A stretch of DNA of 64,000 nt from Blepharisma stoltei. Its lineage: Eukaryota; Ciliophora; Heterotrichea; Heterotrichida; Blepharismidae. The notes under the pieces were generated by a model that was given only the letters and a program-made list of their open reading frames with translations, was not told where the DNA came from and did not search any database. The stretch is taken from contig CAJZBQ010000014.1 of NCBI GenBank assembly GCA_914767885.1, forward strand, positions 186,001 through 250,000, in the 5' to 3' direction. The position numbers were made by a program, and so were the translations under genes. Shown piece after piece: positions 32,490 to 43,894 of this stretch (its first letter is position 1; every line of letters starts with the position of its first letter).

Positions 32490-32608
32490 AAAATTATTCA
32501 AGGATGGAAGTAAAAAAATATATATAAAATAGGTGTATGATTTTGCTTTATTGATTATTATATCAAAACTACATTATATGAAAATCGTTCGGTCAAGGAT
32601 GGGGGATT
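32490..32608. mobile_element. Relic of MITE family M3
   Basis: The right end matches M3 (AATCGTTCGGTCAAGGATGG at ~32583); the left end keeps only TTCAAGGATGGA near 32495. It overlaps the 3' end of the hypothetical gene at 32593, whose true stop probably lies beyond it. Confidence 0.6.
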
Positions 32609-33036
32609 AGAACTCTTTGGACTTCAAACATGCTTTCTTTTACCTTTTTTTCATTATTTTCAGCTTTACGAGTAGGTGCTGGGCATGCTGTAGATTGTTT
32701 AGAAAATTCTCTAGTTCCTGGTTTTGATTTCAGTTGTTTAGACGATATACTTGTCATGTTTAATTTTTTTTCCTTTGTTATTCCAGGGAAAATCTCTGAA
32801 TCTTGATTTATCCTAGCTGTTGATTGGCCTTGAGGAGCTATTGGTATAGAAAATTTTTTACTGCTGTAAAGCCTTGTGTAAGTTTGCATACGAATATTGC
32901 TCAGTGATTCAGCGTTTGACGACCTTGATAAAGTGAAAGAATTTTTCAATAATGAGTCGGCCTTTCTTTTTGTGGGGACTTCTAGTGCTAGAACGGCTGG
33001 GAATTTTACCTCAAAATTATTCTCCTTTACGCTCAT
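32593..33036 (-). CDS. Hypothetical Ser/Lys-rich protein
   Basis: 147 residues from ATG 33034-33036, low complexity, basic and Ser-rich (SFTLSRSSNAES). The last residues (IPHP) are read inside the M3 relic. After removal of the relic the frame could end IIK-TAA at ~32475 (inference). No family recognised. Confidence 0.45.
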   Translation of the reverse strand: MSVKENNFEVKFPAVLALEVPTKRKADSLLKNSFTLSRSSNAESLSNIRMQTYTRLYSSKKFSIPIAPQGQSTARINQDSEIFPGITKEKKLNMTSISSKQLKSKPGTREFSKQSTACPAPTRKAENNEKKVKESMFEVQRVLIPHP

Positions 33037-33235
33037 GACTAATATTTTGAAGTTTATAATGGATATATAACATATTTTAGTTGACCGAAAATTATTTTTT
33101 TATTCACTCAAAATTTTCATTAAAATAAGCCCTATATTTGATTAAATTTATATAAATAATAATTTTCTGATATCAAAAACAAGTGCATAACGAATACAAT
33201 TCATTGATGAAAATTAAAAAGATTTCAGATATTTA

Positions 33236-33549
33236 CTCCCCCCCTCCGTGAGTGAACAAAACCATTAGAAAAATCGCTATTTTTTGCCCAAAAACCCCCC
33301 CTCTGTGAGTGAACAAAAATTTTTTATGGAAAAAAAAAATTTTGATATATAAATGATAATTAGTATAATGAAATCTAGAGTTAATTCTGTTTAATTTTAC
33401 ACGAATTGCTTTTTAAAACATAAATTTCGCAAATTGAATTAATATTTGCTTTCCAATTTTTGCGAATTAGGATGTTTTTAAATTTAAAAAAAAAATTAAC
33501 CCCCCTCCGTGAGTGAACAAAATTTTTTTGTTCACTCACGGGGGAGTTA
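33236..33549. mobile_element. MITE M1, 311 bp
   Basis: TTA at 33233-33235 and 33547-33549. A shorter version with the same four core-word copies. Intergenic. Confidence 0.9.
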
Positions 33550-33640
33550 GTATTTTATACGACTGACATTTATATAAAATGTTTGCTTAAGAAATGAAAT
33601 TCAATTGATGAAACTTCAATATTAATTTTCCATTATATAA

Positions 33641-33870
33641 ACCCCTAGAATATTTTAGATCATTATTGGCCATCGATTTTGATTTCCGGGATTAATTTGT
33701 ATATACTTGTCAGCTTTTTTGGAGAGCAAAAAGGGGGATGGCAAATCTCCATTTATGTTTTTAAGATGCCTAATCAGACTTAGACTGTATAAAGAAGGTG
33801 CCCTGCACCATATTCTTTCTGATTGGTATTCTGCTGGGGTATAGAGATCTATTATAGTGAATAAATTATA
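33641..33870. repeat. Dispersed duplication, copy 1 (partner 58650-58858)
   Basis: Shares ATTTTAGATCATTATTGGCC and the following ~200 bp (including GTATTCTGCTGGGGTATAGA) with 58650-58858 at high identity. It contains an 80-residue minus-strand frame (33655-33897) of unknown meaning that is not intact in the other copy. Confidence 0.75.
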
Positions 33871-33897
33871 TGTAAGAGAAATATATATCCTCTTCAA
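33655..33897 (-). CDS. Small hypothetical protein within the duplicated block
   Basis: 80 residues, starting MKRIYISLTYNLF and ending NQNRWPIMI. It may be the 3' part of a larger gene or part of a repeat. The second copy at 58.7 kb carries indels that break it. Confidence 0.3.
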   Translation of the reverse strand: MKRIYISLTYNLFTIIDLYTPAEYQSERIWCRAPSLYSLSLIRHLKNINGDLPSPFLLSKKADKYIQINPGNQNRWPIMI

Positions 33898-34180
33898 CTT
33901 ATCAAAAGTATGTGAGCTAATAGCACTTAAAAATTTTATACACCAAATTTTAAGCGTTTATGTATATTTAGAAAGGATTAGAGACTTATTAAACCCATTG
34001 TTTTCTATTTTAATATTCATCATGGCCTAAATTATTAAAAGCATTTATTATCTCAGTTTATCCTATAATATTTACAAAAGTCTAAAACATTCAATTTACC
34101 CTTAAAAATTGCCAGAGGGCAAATGCTCATCTAAAAGTTTGAATTTGAAAATTTGTTTAATTTAAATTCGTTTATATATT

Positions 34181-35180
34181 CCTATTCGATATTTGTTGAT
34201 ATGTTTTGCTCTTCTATCGCTTCTAAAACCTCAGATTTTCTCAGTGATTTAATCAGAAAAGGCTTTATAAAGATCTCATTCTTCGCAGTACTTTCAGATC
34301 TTGGTCTCTGAATACTGATTACCTTTATTGGTGATTGAGTGGTCATAAATTCACTATTTGCTTCATCTGATAGCTGATCAGTTGTACAGCAGTTAAAAGT
34401 TTTGAATAATTGAAGTCTAGGTGATACTTACAGTTGACTCATTAAAGTTCTGAAAATATTTATTGCTAATATTAACAGAAATGCCCTATTAAGAATTTGG
34501 ATTTGAGAAGTTAGTGGTCTCTGAAAGCCATTTCCTGTTTTAAATTCAATAATATTTTTATGATTTTGGCTGTGATTGGAGAATTTTGGATTAATTAACT
34601 TTATATTAAGAATATTTTTATTGATGCTTAACTTTAATGTTCCAATTTTAGGAAATTCGTCTTATCTTGAGGTTTTGATGGTCTTCTGTGTTCGGATTCT
34701 ATTTAAATATTTAAATCCTACGGGCCGTATAGTATATTTTTGTCTAAACATTATAGGAGATATTAGCATTCTATCTAATTCCCTTTTGTCTAGAGTTCTT
34801 GCAGCTAGTCTTAAGCCTTTCTTTTCTGTTTGAGTAGTTGGCTTTAAAAATGGTATCCTTCTATCTGTAGCTAATCCCATTTTAAGGAGAGTTTTAACTT
34901 TATTTTTGTGATTTGATACATTTGATCTTGAAGTAAGCGATTTATAAACTTCAAATATAACAGAATCCTCAAAAGGCTCCTCATAGCCCTTTTGATCCGG
35001 CTCTATCCCCGAAAGCTGCAATAGATTATTTGAATAATTTTCTCTATTCCGTTGTAAGTTACACTTTTTGACACCTTTCCTCAAAAGCTGTATCTTATTT
35101 GTATTTAAATCCATCATTATTTTTTCTCTATTCCAGCCTGACCCAGGTCTCATTTTCAATGGAAATTGTATATTATTCAT
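34181..35180 (-). CDS. Hypothetical basic protein, with one 15-nt intron and an unresolved interruption
   Basis: ATG 35178-35180 opens 172 residues rich in K, R, N and T. A single stop (TAA ~34660) interrupts the frame, which stays open beyond it to ~34432. The 15-nt intron 34417-34431 then leads into LLQLFKTFNCCTTDQ and on to TAG ~34181. An IES that removes the stop is likely but I could not fix its edges. No family recognised. Confidence 0.45.
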
Positions 35181-35229
35181 CTATTTTTTAATAAAATCAG
35201 CTTCAGTATGAGACATCATTTTCTCAAGT

Positions 35230-36297
35230 ATGAAAAATCCATTTAAAAAACTAATGATTTCGAATGATGAAACCATAATTGATAGATGCAAAGGTGCTAT
35301 TATTGGAGCATGGCTTGGAGATGCAATAGGAGCTGTGCTTGAATTCCAAGGAGTCCCAAATGTGTCTTCTCTTAGAGCTGCTTTTGAACTAAGAGGGGGA
35401 GGGTTGCATCATGCAGGCCCAGGACAAACCACTGATGACAGTGAGCTTACTTGCTGTCTTTTGCGAGGACTGTCTAATAGTAGCAATCTAAATTTAAACT
35501 ATATAGCTGAACAGTATGGAAACTGAATTACTTCAAGACCTTTTGATCTGGGAGGATCCCTCAGAAACAGTCTACCAAAAGCTGCAAACCTAAAAAGCCA
35601 CGTCGCAGAAATGGTAAGAAGAGGTGCAGCAAAAAACCAAGATTCCCAAAGCAATGGCTGCTTGATGAGAATTTCGCCATTAGCGGTGTGATGCCGAAAT
35701 TTAAGTCCTGCAGATATAGTTAAAGCGGTTAAAGAAGAAGTCAGCCTTTCTCACCCAAATGTGACGGTTCAATTGGCATGTTGTTTTCATGTGATGGCGA
35801 TTGGGATGCTAATTAATACTAGAGATAGAAGAAGCTCTTATATGAGGACTAAAGAAGAAATGGAACCTTATATGAATAATGAAATACGAGAATGGGTAGG
35901 CTTAATTGAAGCTGAGTCTATTGATTTGCCTGTGAATAAAGCATCTGGGTGGGCTAAAATAGCATTTGTGTATGGATTTAGAAGCCTTTTAGCGGGGGAT
36001 AGATACTTGGAAGCAGTTGAAAAGATTTTATCAGGTGGTGGAGATACAGATACAAACGCTTGTATTATTGGGTCATTAATTGCTTCTGCAGATGGACTTT
36101 CAGCTCTTCCAATAGAAAAGGTAAATCGAGTTTTAGCTTGGTCCCCAACTCTTGGAGGGATAAAAAGGCCAAAATGACTGAGACCTAGCTCTTGTATTAG
36201 CCTTATTGATAGCCTCATTGCCAATTCTCCTACACAATTAACTATAATTGGAGGAAAAGATGAATATCCCGCAAAGAAAAAACCTGTAAAAAAATAG
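35230..36297 (+). CDS. ADP-ribosylglycohydrolase family protein (first of two)
   Basis: ATG 35230 to TAG 36295-36297, continuous with three TGA codons as Trp. The DraG/ARH fold is indicated by CKGAIIGAWLGDAIGA, the Mg-binding TTDDSE motif (GPGQTTDDSEL), LMRISPLAVW, SHPNVTVQLAC and the second metal motif GGGDTDTNACIIGS. It would remove ADP-ribose from proteins or small molecules. No IES interrupts it, unlike most neighbours. The C-terminus is lysine-rich. Confidence 0.9.
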
Positions 36298-36343
36298 CTT
36301 AAAATAACAATTTATTGATCCTAATAAAATATAACTCTCGCCT

Positions 36344-37360
36344 TTAGAAATCTTCATCAATAGACGCATCTCCCCTTATTCCACTTTTAATGGAAACTTC
36401 AAAAACAGTCCTTCCTATCTGCATCACAAATTCATCCTCTGCTTCCACTTTTTTCGGTTCCTGTAGCATCACTAATGTTCCAAATTTGCTTGAATTGTCC
36501 TCCAAAATGAATTTCCCATTCACATACCTAATCATAGCATGCATCCTCGACACCGAAATATCAGAAACCCTCAAATCAGAGTCATGACCTCTCCCCATTG
36601 TAATTGAGCATTTATTTTTAAAAGATACCAAATAAAGCATCCTATGGTTATTGCTGTCCCTAGACATAGATTCTATCATACAATAAGGGGTTTGTATATC
36701 CCCAGATGTAAAAATTGCATAAACCCTTCTCCCCACCTGGACACTTGCTGGGTAAGGACTTTTACAAAGTTCACAGTCCATAGATTTTCAACAAAAAATC
36801 TCAGAATTCGGCCCAGTTTTGGTAGAAAATTTAGATGAGACCCATTTTTGGAGACATTGGACGTGTATATGTTTCATTGTGCCTTTACAAATGCAAGGGC
36901 TGATAAGAGGATTTTCTTGGTCATTTGAATCGCAGAGGCATATTCTGCAGACGCTTTCTTCAGGTAAAAAATTTTCTGAGCTGCCCTGTATGAAGGTTAA
37001 AGGCTCGAAACTTGAGGTGTGGAGAGCACTGATTTTGAATTTAACACGGCCAAGTTTAATAATGGACCCTTCATTGAGGTTGTAGCATTTCGAGTCTTCA
37101 TTTGATTTCGTAACTCTTAAAGCGAGCCATAAAGGCTGATTTTCGTCAAATGGGGAGATGGAGTATTGTCCTTTGGCCAAAGAAATGTGGGCCAAATTTG
37201 AACGGTCGTCAACATGGTTTGTGTCGATTTTTTCGCTTAAAAATTGGACTTCATTGCTGATTCGGATTAGCTTGCCTGAACAGTTGGCTCGGATGTTCTT
37301 TTTTTGGATGTTCTTGGACTCATAGTCGAAGAGACCATGAGAGTCTCTTGCCCATGTCAT
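36344..37360 (-). CDS. RING-CH (MARCH-type) plus FHA domain protein
   Basis: One continuous frame once a TGA (FCWKSMDC) is read as Trp. Order: an N-terminal region of ~120 residues that may be a degenerate FHA; a RING-CH zinc finger, CRICLCD...CICKGTMKHIHVQCLQKW...CELC; then a clear FHA domain (MGRGHDSDLRVSDISVSRMH, FILEDNSSKFGT); and an acidic tail. A candidate E3 ligase that reads phosphothreonine. The TGA lies between the zinc ligands, so standard-code annotation would split the gene. Confidence 0.85.
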
Positions 37361-37471
37361 GGTCTTTAAGAGTACACTGTATAAACGTTACTATTGATCC
37401 TTTTTCATTTTTAAGTGATTATTTATATGAAATTACAAATAATTTTTATTGAATTTTAATTTTATTTATAA

Positions 37472-38760
37472 TTAATCATGTGGAGATAGCTCAGCTCTAG
37501 AGAGTTTTTTGGACAATGTAATAGGTGTTGTGCTGCCTGAAGTTTTTAAGTCTGTAAAGCTGCGTGATCTTCTTATGGATTTTATGACATCTGGGATAAT
37601 TCTTGTGGGCAGCCCAGCTAGTACGCTTACCATGTCATTCTATATAATTCTTACAGTTTTGTCTTTTTTAGGTAGAGCATCTACTCTGATTTCTCCTGTG
37701 TTGCTAGTTTTATGATGCTTAGCAGGGCTATTTGATTGATGAAGTCTTGTCCTAATTATCACATTATTTGGTTTTCCATTACTTTTAGTTTCTAATAAAA
37801 CCTTTTTACTCCTCCAAGCGAACAAACCATTGGAAAAACCCTATTTATGCCCAAAAATCCACCCCCCGTGAGTGAACAAAACAATTTTTTATATAAGTGA
37901 TAATTAGTATCATAAAATCTCTAGCTTATTCTGTTTAATTTTTAAACAAATTGCATTTTAAAACATAATTTTACAAATTAAATAAATATTTGCCTTCAAT
38001 TTTTACAAACCAATATTTTTTTAAATTTCGAAAATAAAATTTATATATAAAAAATTAACCCCCTCCGTGAACTGATAAATATTTTTGTTCGCTTTCGAAG
38101 GGGGGAGTTAACTTTCTTTTCTATGACTGCTGTTTGTGGCCTTGGAAAGCTGCTTGTTGGAGGCTTTCCTTTGATTATATTTTCACTTGTAGCTGGCCTT
38201 GGAGAATTTGAGCTGCTTTTGGAATTATTTGGATTTAATCTTGATCTTGATAGAGGAGGCAAGCCTAGCTTAATATTAGCTGTGTCGTCCATAATAGATT
38301 TACAATCATCAGCTGATTTCGGTGATGGCTCTGTATCTGGTGTGGCTAGTCGAGACAGCAAAGATTCAAAATTTCCAATTTTTTTCTCCTTTTCATTTAC
38401 TATTTTTTCCCTTATTTTTAAGATTTCTTCATGGGCTTTGTTTTTAATTTCAGATAATTTAACAATAACTTCTTTAGATTTCTGGATATCAACTCCTCCG
38501 TTGTAGGTTTCTATTAATTTTTGAAGCTCTAAGATGCTTAATTCGTCAAGATTTTCTTCATTTATGCTTCTATCAATATCAATTGTAATTGGAGGTTTTA
38601 TTGTTCTTCGTTTTGAATTTTGGCCAAATTTATGAGTATTTCGGTCACTCCTGGGGATCTTTTCATTGTGCTGAGCTCTCTCAGGACTCTTATTATTAGA
38701 TAATTGCTGGCTAGTTTTCTTACTCTCTTAGTTATCAAACAAAGCTATTAGATTAGTCAT
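37472..38760 (-). CDS. Hypothetical disordered/coiled protein, with M1 IES and 15-nt intron
   Basis: The candidate start ATG 38758-38760 is followed by a TAA after ten codons, so a small intron or IES is probably missed there. After it, a coiled region (EELQKLIETYNGGVDIQK and further) and an S/P-rich linker (SRLATPDTEPSPK) lead to the M1 insertion at 37809-38110, whose removal gives EKKVKKVLL. The 15-nt intron 37640-37654 is followed by the C-terminus ending RAELSPHD-TAA. No family recognised. Confidence 0.5.
37640..37654 (-). other. 15-nt intron
   Basis: GTAAGAATTATATAG on the minus strand; it removes an in-frame TAG and joins DKT to NDMVS. Confidence 0.75.
37809..38110. mobile_element. Diverged MITE M1 forming an IES
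   Basis: TTA at 37806-37808 and 38108-38110. Core words are present but mutated (CCTCCAAGCGAACAAACC). Excision restores the host frame. Confidence 0.8.
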
Positions 38761-38830
38761 ATTTTCGCAGTAAATATAACTATTATAATTATATTTTGCT
38801 AATTTATTAATTTTATAAATCAAATTTTAT

Positions 38831-39889
38831 TTACTTACTTTTATTTGGGATTTTTTTAAATTTAATTTTAAAACCCTCTAAGAATAAGCGAAACTTTTTA
38901 CTTTTTCAAGATAAAGAGCTATTATTTTGAGAAATTTGCAAATTATCAATATTTTGAACGATTTCCTGTGTCTTATCTGTTTTCATTAATTCATCAATTG
39001 AATTTACAAGCTCTACGTCCAAATCATGTTTTGAGAAGCAGCCTGATGTTCTTTCTGCATTTGAGCTATCAGCTATTTCTTTCAAAGAGTTTTTAGCTGG
39101 ATCATTTTCTAAAATAGTTGATTTGGGAACGGCTTGATTTTGATCCTTTTCAATAATTGCTATTCCTTCTTTTTGTAAATTTTTGGGTGGCCCTTCTTTA
39201 TTTGCTGATTTAAAAATTTGATTACTCTTGTCTTCTTTTTCTTCTCTATGAAAAATTTTGGGCGATTCTGATTTTAAACTTGCAGACTTAAAAATAAATT
39301 GTTTTTGCCCCTCTTTATCTGTGTGTAAGCGTTTTATCAATGTTTTTGGTTTAGAAAAATCTAATTTCAAGTCCATATCATTTTCTTCTAATAATTCAAA
39401 TGGATTAATAGTGGAATCTTCATGATTAGTATTTGATCGGTTTTCATATCTTCTATTTTTTATTCATGATTCATTTAATTTAGGGCTGTTAAGGGTTTTA
39501 GTATCTGCAAAAATCAGCGGCTGTGTTGATGATTTATTTAGCTTTCGATTATTCAGATTCAGTATTTCGCTAATAGGACTCTCATCAGGGATTGGGTAAT
39601 TACTTGGCGATTCATCATGCTTTCGAGCTTTTTCATCTGTATCCTCTATATCCGGACAATTAGATTTGTCATCGTTTATTATTTTAGTAGTTTCATAAAT
39701 CGCATTATCTGAGAATTCCTTAACAAGAGTAGTTTTTTTTTGCTCAAGCTCTTCTTTGGTACATAATAAATATTCTTCAAAGCTGGGGTCATAATTATTT
39801 AAAGAAATCTCTTTCAGATGACTATCAATAATATCAATTTGATTTTGGATTTCTTTGAGAACATTCTCTAGTTTCTCACTAATACTCAT
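38831..39889 (-). CDS. Hypothetical acidic protein with low-complexity repeats
   Basis: ATG 39887-39889 to TAA 38831-38833, joined through two TGA codons read as Trp (at ~39464 and ~38906). An N-terminal coiled coil (SEKLENVLKEIQNQID), an acidic middle, then KxG/S-rich stretches (FKSASLKSESPKIFH, FKSANKEGPPKNL). No known domain. The basic C-terminal tail (KSKKFRLFLEG) appears only under the UGA=Trp code. Confidence 0.55.
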
Positions 39890-40047
39890 AATTTATATAA
39901 TGGATTTAAGGCTAGTTATAGTAATTAACATATTTTTCGCATCTCTCTAAATAAAAAGACTATTTGATTTGATAATTTATTAGAAAAAATATCACTTCAT
40001 CATTAAAATAAAAAATTATATAAAAACTATTTATTAGTCATAATATA

Positions 40048-43000
40048 TTATGATCTAGGGTTAAATTCCTCTTCTTCATTGTTGCTATCCAAAGCATGTG
40101 CTGTTTGGTTATTTTCTCTTTCAGACAGCTCTTCATCCATTCCTTCTGGAGCCTTGCTAAGGTCACTGAAATATCCAACTTTGTCAAAAACTTCAAGTCC
40201 CTTAAATTCATTCCATTTCCTTATAAAGAACTCAGAAAACCTCACATATAGCAATCCAATAATTGCCACAACCAATACTATGATTATAATAATTCCACTA
40301 GTCCCAATAGAATCAGCTGCACACTCAAATCTATATGGCTCCAAATCTACACTTACCCCACCCACACAAGTATCCCCAGCAACTCTTCTATATCCTCTAG
40401 ACACTTCATAATAAATATCCTCATCTTGGCAATTTTCCTCTTCCACAACTCCTTCAACTTTCTTGCAAGGTCCATCATTTTCACTGAAATATCCCAAATC
40501 GCATTCATAATCCAGCTTGGTGCACTCACAGTTATATTTAAACGATCCCCTTTCGAACTCTTCACCGTTATAGCATTCGCTTTCTCTTTTCCTTCTTACA
40601 TATTCCATTTTTCTACCTAAAAGACATTCATTTCCAGTCCTCCCATCATTTGGGCTCCACAGCTCATAGTCGCTGCCTTCTCCTGGCTTATCAGCTCCTT
40701 TGCATTTAGGCTCGTGAAGTGATGAAAAATCAATGGCGACGCTGACTCCTTTTCCTCCAACTTGGCCATAAAGGACGAAATTTTGAGATGTGGCTTTTGG
40801 CTCAATGATGATGTTGTCAACTTCTATAGGAGTATCAGTGAATTTGATGGACTCCCAAGTAAGACCTTCATTCCATGAGAAATAGACGCGGTCTGTAGCC
40901 TTTTGGTCGTCAGCCATGACTATAATAGCGCCATGGTCTCCTATTTCATAGATATAGGACCCTTTTTTGATTTCACTCCATGTAAGACCACCATCCCTAG
41001 ATAAATAAGTATTTACTTCATCAGGCTTGTTTGAGAGGTATTTTCCGACGTTGCCAACACCAATGATGATCCCGACCGCGTTTTCTGATGAATAAGCGGT
41101 CCCAAATTTTTGAGAAGTAATTGAATGTAGACTTGACTTAATAATTAGCTCTAAAATTTTTTTCCGGGTTAAACCTATTTTATATACAATTTGAGATTAT
41201 TTTATGTATAAATATATATATAAAAATAACTGAAAATGTTATAAATGCAATGAGCAATCTTCATCCTTGCACAAAATTCGTTTTCCATTTGAGTCTTTTT
41301 CAGGGGGAGTTATTGTTTTCCAGACTCCTCCTTTATCAAAAGTAATTGCTGTTTTCTTATATGTAATTTCTGCATCTTTTCCTTTTTTCTTTTTCGTGTC
41401 AGAAGCATCAAATTCTTCATTAGTTTTTTCTCTATCATAAACATTTGCAATATAAATCCCTTCTAGTCCATATACCTTATCAAAATCACAATAACCTTTA
41501 GGGTCTCTTACATTATGAAGGAGAGAAATTGAGAATCTTCTGCCAGTCACAGAATTATTAAAATCGCGTGATTTGGTGTTCCAAGAATTGCTCCGGACCT
41601 AGAGGAGAGGAGCTAAATGGCGATAGTTCTCGGGGCAGGTTTTTTTGGACCAGGGGCTGAGTCTCGACCAGTTTTCCTCATTCAGACGTGCCGACCGGTG
41701 CAATACCCTTCAGCTCTCCATCGGAGCATTACCGAGCCGGCAATATGGTTAAAGCAGGCCATGGAGGAGGAAAAGGTTGTTTACCTATAATCCGGGCCCT
41801 GCAAGAGGTGTAAGGTCTTTTCGCTTGTGGACACAGAAGACAGATAGTGTGACCTCACAGAGAGACTTCCCAATTCAGCATTTTTTGGTGAGGTCAGAAG
41901 CAAAAGGGCATGTGATCCATGGTACGGCGAGATGCTGAAATAATACCTAAAGACCCGCGAGAACTTAATCTAATCTACCAGTCACGTCAGATTCATAAAT
42001 ATTTCCATATCTTGATCCTGGTCCATAATGATTTACCTGGACAAAAACTGACCCTTCTGAAGTGTCTAACAAAGTGTAGGAATGCTCTGGGATTCTTTTG
42101 ATAGGTAAATCAGCTTTATAGAATTTTTCAATGTTTTTGTCATTGGAAACCATCAGTTGGACATCTTGAGAATCCTGTTCTATGGACTGAGCAACTAATA
42201 TATATCTGTCTGCAAGTAAAAATTTGTTGCCATGAGGTACAAGAATTGAAGAAGACTGGAAGAAATCATCACTTTTCACCATGTCAACATTGTAGCTCCA
42301 TCCTGCTAACTTTTGGTCGCCTTCTTGAAGACTTCTGGTCACATAGATTCTTTCTTTTGGAATATTTCTTTTAATATATACTGTATTTAATAAGTTGAAC
42401 ATATTTTACATAATAGATTTTCTTTAAAATCTTATGCCAGTATTAATCCAATAAGGATATTTAGCAAGATTTTCATATGCCCACGAAAACTGGACTACAT
42501 AGTCTATGAGTTTTGTCCATGTTTGCCCGAGATCTTGAGTTAAATATAAAGCTCTGTACTTTTTGCAAGGCTCATCAACAAAATCTGAACACTTCGTCCA
42601 CGATGCAGCTAGTCCCCAGTCTCTCTCTGTAGGATGAAAATGATACTCTTCCATTGGTCTTCCATAATTTAAAGCTTTTATCGTTTTCCCACAGTCTTCT
42701 GAAAACCAGTTAAGCCCTGCACTCCCCAGCATCACTACAACTTGCTTATCAGCTGGATTTACTAATATTTGTGTAACTTTTCCAATTGTGGAGCCTGCTT
42801 TCTTGCCTTCTTTTTCTAGAATTGGAGATAGCGGCTTCCATGAAAAGCCTTTGTTTTCGGATCGATAAACAGAATTTTCAGTGGTGAGTAGAAGCATGAC
42901 ATCATCTTGGGCACCACAAAACTTTATGTCAGTAGCTGGCGCGTTTAGCTCAATGTATTGATATTCTATTCTGTCTGGGTTTGGCTCTGCAATGACAAAT

Positions 43001-43302
43001 GAAACTAACTCCCCCTCTTCGCGAGCGAATAAAACCATTGGAAAAATCCTTGCTTTTGTCAACAACAAAAAAAAACACTGCGAGAAAACAAAAATTTTTT
43101 TTAATAGAAGAATTCTTTATGAAAAATATTTAAATATGCAAGGGATAATATTTGCTTTTCAATTATTTCGACTTGTGAATTTTTAAATTTCAAATATAAA
43201 TTATATATAAATTTTTTAAAATAAAAAATTAACTCCCAAACAAAATTTTTTTATTCGCTTATGGAGGGGGAGTAAGCAAAGTGACAGAAAAGGCAGGACC
43301 AT
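40048..43302 (-). CDS. VPS10/sortilin-type sorting receptor, split by four IESs
   Basis: After removing 43009-43275, 42381-42434, 41551-41985 and 41130-41243 the protein has a signal peptide (MVLPFLSLCLVSFVIAEP) and a ten-bladed VPS10 domain with Asp-box repeats such as SENKGFSW, SEDCGKTI, SRDGGLTW and SWNEGLTW. A Cys-rich 10CC module (CECTKLDYECDLGYF), one TM helix (TSGIIIIIVLVVAIIGLLYV) and an acidic cytoplasmic tail of ~75 residues follow. Such receptors carry hydrolases from Golgi to endosomes or lysosome-like organelles. The signal peptide exists only once the M1 element is removed. Stop TAA 40048-40050. Confidence 0.9.
41130..41243. other. TA-bounded IES, 114 bp, in VPS10 gene
   Basis: TA at 41128-41129 and 41242-41243; removal joins CSLHL to HSITSQKFG. 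Confidence 0.8.
41551..41985 (+). mobile_element. SINE-like insertion in VPS10 gene with 8-bp duplication (element B)
   Basis: CCAGTCAC at 41543-41550 and 41978-41985 flanks 427 bp of GC-rich DNA. It includes TAAATGGCGATAG near 41610 and ends in a TTAATCTAATCTA tail, the same tail as element C. No TIR and no ORF of note. Removal gives SDVTGRRFSI in frame. Confidence 0.75.
42381..42434. other. TA-bounded IES, 54 bp
   Basis: TA at 42379-42380 and 42433-42434; removal joins WINTGI to YIKRNIPKER. The shortest IES in the window. Confidence 0.75.
43009..43275. mobile_element. Diverged MITE M1 splitting the VPS10 signal peptide
   Basis: TAA at 43006-43008 and 43273-43275. Core words are mutated (TTCGCGAGCGAATAAAA). 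Removal joins MVLPFLSLCL to VSFVIAEP. Confidence 0.85.
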
Positions 43303-43381
43303 TTTTATTATGATATGCGTTGTCGCTATAAATTATTTTCTAATTAAATTTGTTTAAAAATAGCTAATTAAAAATTTATAA

Positions 43382-43775
43382 CTCCCCCCCCCCCCCCCTC
43401 CGTGAGCGAACAAAACCATTAGAAAAATCGCCATTTTTTGACCAAAAAACCACCCTCCGTGAGTGAACAAAAATTTTTTTAATAGAAAAAATTTTAATGG
43501 AAAAAAATTTGGATATATAAGTGATAATTAGTATAATGAAATCTAGAGCTAATTCTGTTTAATTTTAAACAAATTGCGTTTTAAAAAACATAAATTTTGC
43601 AAATTAAATTAATATTTGCTTCCCATTTTTTGCAAATTAGGATTTTTTTAAATTTTCGAAAAAATATTTTTTATAAAATTTATATATAAATTTTTTTAAA
43701 AAAAAAAAAATTAAACCCCCTCCGTGAGCGAACAAAATTTTTTTGTTCGCTCACGGAGGGGGGGGGGGGGAGTAA
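43382..43775. mobile_element. MITE M1, 391 bp, intergenic
   Basis: TAA at 43379-43381 and 43773-43775, with a 16-C tract at the left end. Nearly identical to the copy nested in the MULE, so both are probably recent. It sits between the VPS10 and mS35 start codons. Confidence 0.9.
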
Positions 43776-43894
43776 GGAAAAAATCATAATTTTAACATTG
43801 AAAAACTCCAAGTAAAAAATTAGTTATTAAATCTATAATTGACAACTTGTTTATGATTGCCAAATGAAATATTTTCTAATGAGAATTCATTATT

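Noticed and set aside
41586-41990. rRNA or snRNA gene suggested by high GC
   Set aside because: No recognisable conserved rRNA/snRNA core, and it is flanked by a target duplication inside an exon.
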